From Actinomycetota bacterium (GTDB taxonomy: Bacteria; Actinomycetota; Actinomycetes; Nanopelagicales; Nanopelagicaceae), in NCBI GenBank assembly GCA_947489605.1, contig CANLEG010000006.1, positions 1 through 37,995 on the forward strand: a stretch of DNA of 37,995 bases, given 5' to 3'. Below the pieces are notes generated by a model. It was not told the origin of the DNA and ran no database searches. It saw nothing but the letters and a program-made list of their open reading frames with translations. Positions within the stretch are counted from its first letter, which is position 1, and each line of letters opens with the position of its first letter. Of this stretch, positions 17,457-26,247 are shown piece by piece. Position numbers and translations under genes: made by a program.

Positions 17457-18459
17457 CGTAGAAACTAAGTGAGCCGAAGTTAGGTGTGAATTTTGCAATC
17501 TTTACCGTCGAACCTGGTCTGGTTGCATTAACCATTAAACCTTTGCTGATGTAAATCCCAACGTGAGAGATATAGCGATTGCGACCAAAGAAGACTAGAT
17601 CGCCTGGCCTCAATTGACTTAAAGGTATTTTCTTCCCATATCGAGCTTGCGCAGCTGCTGAATGCGGAAGCGAGACTCCTGCTGTTGCAAATGCTCGTTT
17701 AGTTAATCCACTGCAATCCCAGTAGGTCATACCAGCGGCGCCATAAACATAGCGATCACCAATCTGTTTAATCGAGAATCGCAAGGCCATAGAACCACGG
17801 CCTGAACCTAGATTTGAACGTGCTGCTGTTGCCAAAGATTTTTTCTTATCGGCGCTCTCGGCTGCATTATTCAAGCGAGCAAGACGTTCGCGCTCCGCTT
17901 TTGAAAGTGAATTAAACAATTTTTGGGCAGATGCTAATTTGTCTTTAACAGCTTTTTCTTGAGCCAAAAATCTTGCTTGAGCTCGCTTCGCCAGAGTTAA
18001 CTTATCGTTCACAGTCAATGAAGTTGCAGTCAACCGCTGCTTTGCAACGCTGTATTGCTTCAATTGCAAAGATTGTTTTCTAGTAACTGATTCTAGAGAA
18101 CCTGCTGCAGCCAAAAAAAGCTTAGGGTCTGAGGAGAAAAGAAGTTCTAGGCTTCGACTTAAGGCGCCATTTTTATATTGTTCGTTAGCAATCGCGCCAA
18201 GTGAATTTTTAAACTTTGCGACAATAGCGGCATCAGAGGCGGCTTGTCGCTGCACAGATTCAAGCTTGCGGGTAAGAGTTTGGTATTCGACTTTGGCCTG
18301 TTGAGCTGCTTCGCCGGCAGCTGATGCTTCTTCTTGGAGAACTCGTATCTTGGTTCGTACATCGTTTAACGAAGGCGCTGCATTGACACCTGAAAGTGGA
18401 AGAAGCGAGATTGCTAAAACTGCGCTGAGAAACTGCGCTGCTGTTCTGGCTAATTTCAT
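17440..18459 (-). CDS. Secreted NlpC/P60 (C40) peptidoglycan hydrolase with coiled-coil N-terminus
   Basis: YWDCSGLTKRAFATAGVSLPHSAAAQ, RPGDLVFFG, ISHVGIYI; signal peptide MKLARTAAQFLSAVLAISLLPLSGVNA from ATG 18459. Confidence 0.93.
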   Translation of the reverse strand: MKLARTAAQFLSAVLAISLLPLSGVNAAPSLNDVRTKIRVLQEEASAAGEAAQQAKVEYQTLTRKLESVQRQAASDAAIVAKFKNSLGAIANEQYKNGALSRSLELLFSSDPKLFLAAAGSLESVTRKQSLQLKQYSVAKQRLTATSLTVNDKLTLAKRAQARFLAQEKAVKDKLASAQKLFNSLSKAERERLARLNNAAESADKKKSLATAARSNLGSGRGSMALRFSIKQIGDRYVYGAAGMTYWDCSGLTKRAFATAGVSLPHSAAAQARYGKKIPLSQLRPGDLVFFGRNRYISHVGIYISKGLMVNATRPGSTVKIAKFTPNFGSLSFYGATRI

Positions 18460-18465
18460 TCGAGA

Positions 18466-18471
18466 AGGGTA
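18466..18471 (-). promoter_or_regulatory. -10 hexamer TACCCT, 6 nt before NlpC/P60 ATG
   Basis: TACCCT-TCTCGA-ATG. Confidence 0.6.
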
Positions 18472-18513
18472 ACCAATCGCGCGGTTCGAGTTCAAATATT
18501 TGGAAAATTACGC

Positions 18514-18699
18514 TTATTTTGCGGCGCGCTCGAAGCGTAATGGCGGTACCAATCCTTTATCTGAGAGAACTGAGAGTGCGCTGATTTGGTTATTTGATAT
18601 TTCACTTGCAGGAGCTGCAGTGATATTTAGAAGAACTGATACAACGCAATCTCCACATGAGATATCGCGCATGGTGCATGTTTGGCAATCGATCATCAT
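18514..18699 (-). CDS. Small Cys-rich protein with twin CxxC motif and GLVPPLR C-terminus
   Basis: MMIDCQTCTMRDISCGDCVVSVLLN...ALSVLSDKGLVPPLRFERAAK; ATG 18699 lies 7 nt after TATCAT; opposite-strand ORF has no recognisable motif. Confidence 0.7.
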   Translation of the reverse strand: MMIDCQTCTMRDISCGDCVVSVLLNITAAPASEISNNQISALSVLSDKGLVPPLRFERAAK

Positions 18700-18706
18700 G
18701 TTAAAA

Positions 18707-18712
18707 ATGATA
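18707..18712 (-). promoter_or_regulatory. -10 hexamer TATCAT, 7 nt before small Cys-rich protein ATG
   Basis: TATCAT-TTTTAAC-ATG. Confidence 0.5.
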
Positions 18713-18729
18713 AATGGCCCCACTGACAC

Positions 18730-18735
18730 TACGGT
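18730..18735 (+). promoter_or_regulatory. -10 hexamer TACGGT, 6 nt before RibD_C ATG
   Basis: TACGGT-TTACGT-ATG. Confidence 0.55.
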
Positions 18736-18741
18736 TTACGT

Positions 18742-19242
18742 ATGAGCGTTCTGGCGAATTTAGTAATGGGAAGCGATGGCAGCACCACGCTAGAGGGAAG
18801 CTCGAAATCTCTAAGTTCTTCGGAAGATCGCTCCCGTTTTCATGAATTACGGGCCCAAGCCTCGGTAATTCTTATCGGCGGCAACACCGCCAGAACTGAA
18901 CCTTACGGCGCAACTCCGGTTCCACTCGTGGTTATTTCAAAATCTGGCGATATTCCAGAAAGTGTTCGCAACAACCCACTAGCCCATATTTGGAATCAGG
19001 ATCCGGTTAGCGCAGTAGCCAGAGCCCAGAGCGAATTCGTTGGGAAAGTTTTAGTTGAAGGTGGAATAAATTTGCTAAAAGAGTTGCTGCTAGCGAACCA
19101 GATTGATGAATTGTATTTAACTATCAGCGAAAAAACTGGTGGCGAAAACATCTATGACCTAAGTGCGATGACACGAGAGTTTACTGTTGAGTCCAGTGAG
19201 AAATCCGGTGGCCAAACCTTCTTAAAACTGATTAAGAACTAG
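18742..19242 (+). CDS. RibD C-terminal / dihydrofolate-reductase-like pyrimidine reductase domain protein
   Basis: ADVILIGGNTARTEPYG-like (SVILIGGNTARTEPYG), KVLVEGGINLLKELL, DELYLTISEKTGG. Confidence 0.85.
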   Translation: MSVLANLVMGSDGSTTLEGSSKSLSSSEDRSRFHELRAQASVILIGGNTARTEPYGATPVPLVVISKSGDIPESVRNNPLAHIWNQDPVSAVARAQSEFVGKVLVEGGINLLKELLLANQIDELYLTISEKTGGENIYDLSAMTREFTVESSEKSGGQTFLKLIKN

Positions 19243-20078
19243 CCAACTGATATTACGGAAACTCCAGCTACAGCTAAAAATATTCCTAAGTACTGAACTT
19301 TATGAAGTCGTTCATGTAAAAATTTAAATGCAAGCAGGGATGTAACAATCGGAAATAGTCCACCTAATACCATTGCTACAGAGACCAATCCTTTGGTCGT
19401 AGCAACTCCAAGTAATAAGTTCGCAACGAAATCTGTCACACCAATAACTGCTAAGACTGTTAAATCTGATTTCCTAAAACCACCAACTGTTCGATAACGA
19501 AGCGCAATCAAAACACAGATAGAAACCGAAATCACTCGCATCGAAGTCATCGTCATAAGTGAACTTGTCTTTGATCCTTGTGCCATAAATGTTAAAGCAA
19601 TTCCAAAACCAAGTGCGGCGCCAAGTCCAAATAAAAGTGGCTTAATTGGAAGTCCCTTAACAATGTCCGGCCCTGATGCGCAGAAGGCGCCTAAGAGTGC
19701 GATGCTCATTCCTGCTACTTGAATTACTGTTGGGCGCTCCCCCGTAATAAATGCATAAGTCAATGGAATCACTGCACTCAACGTGCTAATTGGTGAAACA
19801 ACACCCATACGTCCAGTGGAAAGGCCAGAATAAAAAGAAACGAGTCCAAGAAAACCTGCAATGCCGGCACCAATTGCTGGCACAAAATAACCATTCCAAC
19901 TTAAGTTCGGTGCAATGTATGAACCAGTTACTAGAACCAGAACAACTCCCGTGATTAAACCGATCGCCTGTGATGCACCAGTAACAGCAATGGCCTTGAA
20001 TCGCTTGGAAAGATTTCCGGCTAAATAATCTGCGCTACCCCAGAGAATGCTGGAAAAAAGAGCGAGTAACGAAGCCAT
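19239..20078 (-). CDS. DMT/EamA-family transporter
   Basis: About 10 hydrophobic segments in two repeats; start MASLLALFSSILWGSADYLAG. Confidence 0.88.
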   Translation of the reverse strand: MASLLALFSSILWGSADYLAGNLSKRFKAIAVTGASQAIGLITGVVLVLVTGSYIAPNLSWNGYFVPAIGAGIAGFLGLVSFYSGLSTGRMGVVSPISTLSAVIPLTYAFITGERPTVIQVAGMSIALLGAFCASGPDIVKGLPIKPLLFGLGAALGFGIALTFMAQGSKTSSLMTMTSMRVISVSICVLIALRYRTVGGFRKSDLTVLAVIGVTDFVANLLLGVATTKGLVSVAMVLGGLFPIVTSLLAFKFLHERLHKVQYLGIFLAVAGVSVISVG

Positions 20079-20084
20079 TGGAGG

Positions 20085-20090
20085 AGGTTA
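20085..20090 (-). promoter_or_regulatory. -10 hexamer TAACCT, 6 nt before DMT transporter ATG
   Basis: TAACCT-CCTCCA-ATG; the CCTCC is not a Shine-Dalgarno on this strand. Confidence 0.6.
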
Positions 20091-20146
20091 ATACATGCCA
20101 CACCAATTGTTGCTCGCGCCTTCGTGAGTTAGCTGAAAGAACGCCT

Positions 20147-20152
20147 TACCAT
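20147..20152 (+). promoter_or_regulatory. -10 hexamer TACCAT, 6 nt before DUF3000 ATG
   Basis: TACCAT-TTTCAC-ATG. Confidence 0.55.
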
Positions 20153-20158
20153 TTTCAC

Positions 20159-20698
20159 ATGGCCGAGAATTTTGATGACATTATTACTCAAATTCGCGCT
20201 ATAAAGCCTAGAGTTGAAATTCTCTTAGAAGAAGTCCCCGCTCCTCAAAAATTAGCCCCCTTCGCATTCGCAATGACGGCTGATGTTTTAGAAGATGCGG
20301 CAACTGGCAGATTTGTTTTGTTGCATGATCCAGATGGTCAAGAGGGTTGGTCCGGTAAATTTCGATGTGTAACTTTTGTTCGAGCCGCAATAGATAATGA
20401 GATGGCCGCAGATCCAATGCTCTGCAATATTGGTTGGACCTGGCTGATGGAATCACTAAAAGCAAATGGCTGTGATTTCACGGCGCCAAGTGGAACAGTT
20501 ACCAAAGTCGCAAGTGCATCTTTCGGAACTTTAGAGAACTTGGAAGAAGATAGTGAGTTAGAAGTTAGAGCCTCTTGGACTCCAACATCTGGAGCGCAGA
20601 TTGCTAACCATATAAAGGCGTGGGTCGAACTTTTAGAAATGTCAGCTGGTCTTGCACCGATTCCTGATGGTGTAACACAGCTAAGTCGCAGTAGATAA
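20159..20698 (+). CDS. DUF3000-family protein
   Basis: RVEILLEEVPAPQKLAPFAFAMTADV...ATGRFVLLHDPDGQEGWSGKFRCVTFVRAA; directly upstream of RNase D. Start corrected to ATG 20159 (MAENFDDI). Confidence 0.85.
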   Translation: MAENFDDIITQIRAIKPRVEILLEEVPAPQKLAPFAFAMTADVLEDAATGRFVLLHDPDGQEGWSGKFRCVTFVRAAIDNEMAADPMLCNIGWTWLMESLKANGCDFTAPSGTVTKVASASFGTLENLEEDSELEVRASWTPTSGAQIANHIKAWVELLEMSAGLAPIPDGVTQLSRSR

Positions 20699-21978
20699 TG
20701 GCAGAACCACTTCTTGCTCCAGCCGGTGGAGTTCCCGAATTAATTTCTACCCCCGAACAACTGGCAGAAATGATTGCAGAACTTAAGGACGGAACTGGTC
20801 CAATAGCGATCGATGCAGAACGGGCATCTGGTTACAAATATTCAGCAAGAGCATATTTAATTCAAATAAAGCGCAACGGTGGCGGCTTACATTTAATCGA
20901 CCCAATTGCTGTTGGGGAAAGTAAATACTGGGGCGAATTGAGTGAAACTTTCAAAGGAGAAGAATGGATAATTCACGCTTCAACTCAAGACTTAGCCTGC
21001 CTTCGAGAAGTTGGCATTAATCCACAGATAATTTTTGACACTGAATTAGCGGGACGAATCGCTGGTTGCGAGCGCGTAGGGCTTGGCCCACTTACCGAAC
21101 AACTCCTTGATGTTGCTCTCGCAAAAGAACATAGCGCTGTTGATTGGTCGATACGGCCCCTGCGGCCAGAGTGGCTTAACTACGCAGCCCTCGACGTCGA
21201 ACTATTAATTGAGTTGCGCAATGAGATTGAAAAATTGTTAATTGAAAATGGAAAATTGGAATGGGCAAAAGAAGATTTCGCCGCAATCTTGCGAGCGCCT
21301 GCATCACAACCTCGTAAAGATCCATGGCGCCGAGCATCAGGAATTCATAAAGTACGAGACTTGAATGCGCTAGCAATAATTCGCGCCCTGTGGTTTGCCC
21401 GAAATGAATTTGCCAAAGAGATCGACCTTGCCCCGGGTCGAGTATTCAATGATGAGACACTTCTTTTAATCGCAACTAAACCACCTAAAGGATTTGGTGA
21501 TTTTAAAAAAGCATTGCTGCGCCGCACGCGATTAACTGCGATGCCATTTGAAGATTGGTTCAAACTTTTTGAAGAGGCGCAAAGCCTTGAAGGTGAAGAT
21601 CTACCCAAATTGCGAACTCCATCCGAGGGCTTGCCACCACCCAAGATGTGGCAAACACGTAATCCACTTGGTTATGCCCGCCTCACTCATGCCAGGGCGG
21701 CCATTATCGAATTGGCTCTGGTAAATAACATGCCAGCAGAAAACTTAATTTCTCCAGAAGCGATTCGAAGAGTGTGTTGGCCCAATCCCCCAGAAGATCT
21801 TGATGACCGAGAGAGGTTTGTCGCATCCGAGCTATCTGAATTCGGAGCAAGACCTTGGCAGGTTGCGCTTGTTTTAGGCCCAATAACGGCAATTTTGAGC
21901 GAAACAGAGCCACTTATCGTCGAGGTCCCGGCGGAAGAAGAGACTGAGAGTGAATCCCCGGCCTCGGAAAGTGACTAA
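20698..21978 (+). CDS. rnd: Ribonuclease D-like 3'-5' exonuclease with HRDC domain
   Basis: IAIDAERASGYKYSARAYLIQI (DEDD motif I), HASTQDLACL, FDTELAGRI, NYAALDVELLIEL. Confidence 0.92.
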   Translation: MAEPLLAPAGGVPELISTPEQLAEMIAELKDGTGPIAIDAERASGYKYSARAYLIQIKRNGGGLHLIDPIAVGESKYWGELSETFKGEEWIIHASTQDLACLREVGINPQIIFDTELAGRIAGCERVGLGPLTEQLLDVALAKEHSAVDWSIRPLRPEWLNYAALDVELLIELRNEIEKLLIENGKLEWAKEDFAAILRAPASQPRKDPWRRASGIHKVRDLNALAIIRALWFARNEFAKEIDLAPGRVFNDETLLLIATKPPKGFGDFKKALLRRTRLTAMPFEDWFKLFEEAQSLEGEDLPKLRTPSEGLPPPKMWQTRNPLGYARLTHARAAIIELALVNNMPAENLISPEAIRRVCWPNPPEDLDDRERFVASELSEFGARPWQVALVLGPITAILSETEPLIVEVPAEEETESESPASESD

Positions 21979-22018
21979 TTACGCAACACTTAAGTTGCGA
22001 AAATACCAACAATGGTTT

Positions 22019-22024
22019 TAGGCT
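22019..22024 (+). promoter_or_regulatory. -10 hexamer TAGGCT, 7 nt before FTR1 ATG
   Basis: TAGGCT-TCACCCC-ATG. Confidence 0.65.
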
Positions 22025-22031
22025 TCACCCC

Positions 22032-22838
22032 ATGTACAGCACATTTTTAATCGCACTGCGCGAGGGCCTAGAGGCCGCGCTAATCATCGGAATTCTCGTC
22101 GCCTACCTTGTGAAAACAAATCAACGCCAATCTCTGCCGGTGCTTTGGACTGGTGTCGGGGTAGCACTAGCAGCCAGTTTTGCTTTCGGTGCTTTCTTAT
22201 CCTTCACAACAACCCAACTATCTGAGGCTGGGGAACAGATGTTTGCGGGAGTCACATCACTTGTTGCAGTTGTGCTTGTTACATATATGGTTTTTTGGAT
22301 GAAGCGCGTTGCTCGAGGTTTGAAGAGTGAGCTACAAGGAAAAATTGAATATGCCATGCCGTTAGGTAAAATCGCCTTAATGTCAGCCGCTTTCTTTGCG
22401 GTTGCACGAGAAGGTCTAGAAACTGCGCTCTTTGTTTACTCTAACTTTAAAACTGTATCGGATGATTCCTCTCCTGCAATTGGCTTAGTTCTTGGCTTAG
22501 CACTAGCGGTTTTGTTAGGCATAGCAATTTATCGAGGCAGCTTGAAAATTAATTTAGGAAAGTTTTTTACAATCACTGGTATCGCCTTGATTGTTATCGC
22601 TGGCGGAGTTCTTTCTTATGCCATTCATGAATTCCAAGAGTTTGGCGCACTTCCAGGTGAAGACGCATATGTCTGGAACTGGGTAAATGCTGATCCAACA
22701 ATCACAACACTGCTTTCAGGAACAATCGGAATTAGCACCAAAATCTCCTGGTTGCAGCTGATCGTTTGGGCTATCTACTTGATGACTGTTCTTCAGGCTT
22801 ACTTAAAGCCAAAAAAGGTTGAAGTTAAAGCCGCTTAA
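22032..22838 (+). CDS. FTR1-family iron permease (EfeU-like)
   Basis: Two REGLE motifs: ALREGLEAALIIGIL and VAREGLETALFVY. Confidence 0.92.
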   Translation: MYSTFLIALREGLEAALIIGILVAYLVKTNQRQSLPVLWTGVGVALAASFAFGAFLSFTTTQLSEAGEQMFAGVTSLVAVVLVTYMVFWMKRVARGLKSELQGKIEYAMPLGKIALMSAAFFAVAREGLETALFVYSNFKTVSDDSSPAIGLVLGLALAVLLGIAIYRGSLKINLGKFFTITGIALIVIAGGVLSYAIHEFQEFGALPGEDAYVWNWVNADPTITTLLSGTIGISTKISWLQLIVWAIYLMTVLQAYLKPKKVEVKAA

Positions 22839-22894
22839 TCTGCAGCGCTCCTTCCAATTTTTACTACTGACGGGTAACCTTACGGGAATCCAAC

Positions 22895-22924
22895 CAGTCT
22901 TAAGCAGTCTTAAGCAGTCATAAG
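22895..22924 (+). repeat. Three tandem decamers CAGTCTTAAG, CAGTCTTAAG, CAGTCATAAG in front of fadA
   Basis: Read directly from sequence; adjacent to TAGGAG Shine-Dalgarno and ATG 22937. Confidence 0.9.
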
Positions 22925-22936
22925 TAGGAGTTTTCG

Positions 22937-24139
22937 ATGAGTGAGCGCGTTGTCCTTGTAGATGCCGTCCGATCCCCTTTTGGTAAAGCGGGAAGTTTGT
23001 ATCAAGAAACCAGAGCTGATGACATTATGGTTCGAGTCATTCGCGGACTGTTAGAGCGCAATCCAAAAATTTCTCCTGCTGCAATTGATGAAGTTGCAAT
23101 CGCGGCCGCAACACAATCCGGTGACCAAGGAATGAATATTGGTCGAAGCGTTTCACTGCTCGCAGGAATCCCAAATACTGTTCCTGGATATTCAATCGAT
23201 CGTTGGTGTGCAGGTGCTCTTACTGCCGTAACCACTGTTGCTGGTGCAATCGCAATGGGTCAATATGATTTTGCAATTGCTGGCGGTGTTGAACATATGG
23301 GACACCATCCAATGGGTGAAGGAATTGATCCAAATCCAAGATACTTGGCGGAAAAATTAGTAGACACTGATGCCCTTCAAATGGGAATGACTGCCGAAAG
23401 ATTGCATGACAAATTTCCACATTTAACTAAAGCACGCGCAGATGCTTACGCAGTTGCCTCGCAGAATAAAACTGCTGCGGCATATGCTGGCGGAAAAATT
23501 CAGCGAGATTTAATTCCAGTTGCAGTTCGTTCAGTTGAACTTGGTTGGGGAATGGCAACTGTCGATGAGCCACCGCGCCCAGGAACAACTGTTGAAGCAC
23601 TTGGTGCGCTGAAGACGCCATTTAGACCTATGGGAAATGTAACTGCAGGAAATGCAGCCGGATTAAATGATGGCGCAACTGCGGCAATACTTTCTAGTGA
23701 ATCAAAAGCCAATGAACTTGGACTCGGAATAAAAGCAAAATTAGTTTCATTTGCCTTCGCTGGAGTCGAACCTGAAATTATGGGATACGGGCCAGTCCCA
23801 AGCACGATTAAAGCACTAGCAAAGGCTGGTTTGAAGATTGAGGACATCGGATTATTTGAAGTTAATGAAGCATTCGCAATTCAAGTTCTATCTTTCTTAG
23901 ATCACTTTGGAATTGCCGATGATGACGCTCGAGTAAATCTCTATGGCGGCGCTATAGCTGTTGGACATCCACTCGCTTCGTCAGGAGTTCGATTGATGAT
24001 TAATTTAGCTCGCGGTTTTGAAGAGCATCCAGAAGTTAAATATGGCATTACAACAATGTGTATCGGTCTTGGAATGGGTGGAACTGTTATTTGGGAGAAC
24101 CCACACTTCAATGGTGCCTCTGGGAAGGGTGCTAAATAA
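22937..24139 (+). CDS. fadA: Acetyl-CoA C-acyltransferase (thiolase)
   Basis: DRWCAGALTAV, NVTAGNAAGLNDGATAAIL, NEAFAIQVL, GGAIAVGHPLASSGVR, MCIGLGMGG. Confidence 0.95.
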   Translation: MSERVVLVDAVRSPFGKAGSLYQETRADDIMVRVIRGLLERNPKISPAAIDEVAIAAATQSGDQGMNIGRSVSLLAGIPNTVPGYSIDRWCAGALTAVTTVAGAIAMGQYDFAIAGGVEHMGHHPMGEGIDPNPRYLAEKLVDTDALQMGMTAERLHDKFPHLTKARADAYAVASQNKTAAAYAGGKIQRDLIPVAVRSVELGWGMATVDEPPRPGTTVEALGALKTPFRPMGNVTAGNAAGLNDGATAAILSSESKANELGLGIKAKLVSFAFAGVEPEIMGYGPVPSTIKALAKAGLKIEDIGLFEVNEAFAIQVLSFLDHFGIADDDARVNLYGGAIAVGHPLASSGVRLMINLARGFEEHPEVKYGITTMCIGLGMGGTVIWENPHFNGASGKGAK

Positions 24140-26247
24140 TGAGCGATCTAAAATTGCCAGAAGGTGCACCAGAAGAAGTTATTACTGCTGCGCATGTACG
24201 AGAAATAGACCTTGCACCATTTGGCCATACCGGAACTCTTTCGCTAATTACTTTAGATAACGGGATGGACCACAATCGTCCAAACACTTTTGGACCACAA
24301 TCCCTAAGCGCCCTGAATGATGCAATAACAATTGCGGAAGCAAGTTCTTCTGTTGCCATAGCGATTACCGGAAAGCCATTTATCTTCGCAGCAGGTGCCG
24401 ATTTATCAGGCATCGCCTTTATGAGTGACATGAAGCAAGCACAAGCAATTGGAAAACTTGGTCACGATGTCTTTCGTCGCTTTGGTGAAGGCCCGAAACC
24501 AACCTTCGCATTTGTGAATGGTCTGGCACTTGGCGGTGGCCTTGAAGTCGCGCTTCACTGCAAATATCGCACTGTTGCATCAACCTCTTTTACTGGACTT
24601 CCAGAAGTTTTCTTAGGTTTAGTTCCAGGTTGGGGCGGAGCAACAATTCTGCCAAAGCTAGTTGGGCCAAAAAATGCGGTTCAAGTAATTATTTTGAATG
24701 CTTTAAACAACAACACAATGATGAAAGCGAAAGATGCATTGGCACTTGGTGTTGCAGACGCAGTATTTGAACCATCTGATTTCTTGGAGAACTCAATTAA
24801 ATTTGCGGCTGCTGTTCTAAATGGAACCAAGAAAATTGAACGCGCAGATCACACAGGCAATGAAGGCGAATGGAATGAAGCACTTGCCATTGGAAGTGCT
24901 GCAGTAGCGAAGAAATTTGGTGGGGCCCAGATTCCACAGGCGATTAAGGCACTTGATTTAATCAAAGCAGCTCGAACAAATACCTTTAGTGCTGGCTTTG
25001 ATGCCGAAGATCAAGAGCTTGCAAATCTTGCTATGAGCAATCCATTACGAGCATCGCTCTACGCATTTAACTTAATTCAAAAGAAGCGTAAAAAAGTTGA
25101 AGGTGCGCCAAAGGCTGCACTCGCTCGCAAGGTGACAAAAGTTGGCGTTGTTGGTGCTGGTCTTATGGCATCTCAGCTCGCGCTAATTATGCTTCGCAAT
25201 CTTAAAGTTCCAGTTGTAATCACCGACCTAGATCAAGAGCGCGTTGATAAAGGTCTTAGTTATATCCGGAGCGAGCTTGCAAAGCTTGTTGAGAAGAAGC
25301 GCATGAGTGCCGAAGGTGCTGCACGTTTGGGTTCACTTGTGTCTGGCTCTACCGATAAAGCAATCTTTGCTGATGCCTCATTTGTTATAGAAGCAATCTT
25401 CGAAGAGCTTGAACTAAAACAGAAGTTATTTAAAGATCTTGAGAAGATTGTTTCAGTCGAGTGCATCTTGGCTACAAATACCTCTTCGCTATCAGTTACA
25501 AAGATGTCTGAAGGTTTAGTAAATCCAGAACGAGTAATTGGATTCCACTTCTTTAATCCAGTTGCTGTAATGCCATTACTTGAAATTGCCAGAACACCGG
25601 CTACTGATGACGCGACAACGGCAACCGCTGTAAACATTGGCAAGGAATTAAAAAAGACGATGGTGATTGTAAAGGACTCTCCTGCATTTGTTGTGAACAG
25701 ATTGCTCACAAGATTTATGGGCGAAATTACTGATGCAATCGACGAAGGAACCCCACCGGATGTTGCTGATGCTGCAATGAAACCACTTGGACTTCCAATG
25801 ACTTCACTTGAATTGTTAGGTTTAGTTGGTCCAGGTGTAGCACTTCATGTTGCTGAAACTTTAAATAAGAATCTCGGCGATCGTTACCGCATCTCACCAA
25901 CCATGCAAGCCTTTGTAAAAGAAGGTATAAAGAGTTTTTACATCAAAGATGAGAAGGGTGCGCTTGCGCCAAATCCTGCAGCACTTACCTTAATTAAGGG
26001 TGGATCAAAATCATCTACTACTGATGAAGTCCGAATTCGCGCACTAAAAGCTTTAGCGAGTGAGGCTCGGATGATGTTGGATGAAGGCGTAGTTTCTACC
26101 GCTGCTGAAATTGATATCTGCATGTTGCTTGGCTGTGGTTGGCCATTGCACCTTGGCGGAATTTTGCCTTACTTAGATCGCGAAGGAATTAGTAATGAAG
26201 TTAGCGGCCAGAGTTTTCATCCAGCGGGAGTTGCTTCGCTGGCATAA
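24139..26247 (+). CDS. fadB: Bifunctional enoyl-CoA hydratase / 3-hydroxyacyl-CoA dehydrogenase
   Basis: [70 protein letters not shown]. Confidence 0.94.
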   Translation: MSDLKLPEGAPEEVITAAHVREIDLAPFGHTGTLSLITLDNGMDHNRPNTFGPQSLSALNDAITIAEASSSVAIAITGKPFIFAAGADLSGIAFMSDMKQAQAIGKLGHDVFRRFGEGPKPTFAFVNGLALGGGLEVALHCKYRTVASTSFTGLPEVFLGLVPGWGGATILPKLVGPKNAVQVIILNALNNNTMMKAKDALALGVADAVFEPSDFLENSIKFAAAVLNGTKKIERADHTGNEGEWNEALAIGSAAVAKKFGGAQIPQAIKALDLIKAARTNTFSAGFDAEDQELANLAMSNPLRASLYAFNLIQKKRKKVEGAPKAALARKVTKVGVVGAGLMASQLALIMLRNLKVPVVITDLDQERVDKGLSYIRSELAKLVEKKRMSAEGAARLGSLVSGSTDKAIFADASFVIEAIFEELELKQKLFKDLEKIVSVECILATNTSSLSVTKMSEGLVNPERVIGFHFFNPVAVMPLLEIARTPATDDATTATAVNIGKELKKTMVIVKDSPAFVVNRLLTRFMGEITDAIDEGTPPDVADAAMKPLGLPMTSLELLGLVGPGVALHVAETLNKNLGDRYRISPTMQAFVKEGIKSFYIKDEKGALAPNPAALTLIKGGSKSSTTDEVRIRALKALASEARMMLDEGVVSTAAEIDICMLLGCGWPLHLGGILPYLDREGISNEVSGQSFHPAGVASLA

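Noticed and set aside
18500-18745. Plus-strand 81-aa ORF overlapping RibD_C start
   Set aside because: No recognisable motif; the opposite strand carries the twin-CxxC/GLVPPLR protein and a divergent promoter lies inside it.
20078-20158. N-terminal extension of DUF3000 ORF (MEEVNTCHTNCCSRLRELAERTPYHFH)
   Set aside because: Overlaps the divergent DMT promoter; ATG 20159 with TACCAT 6 nt upstream is the better start.
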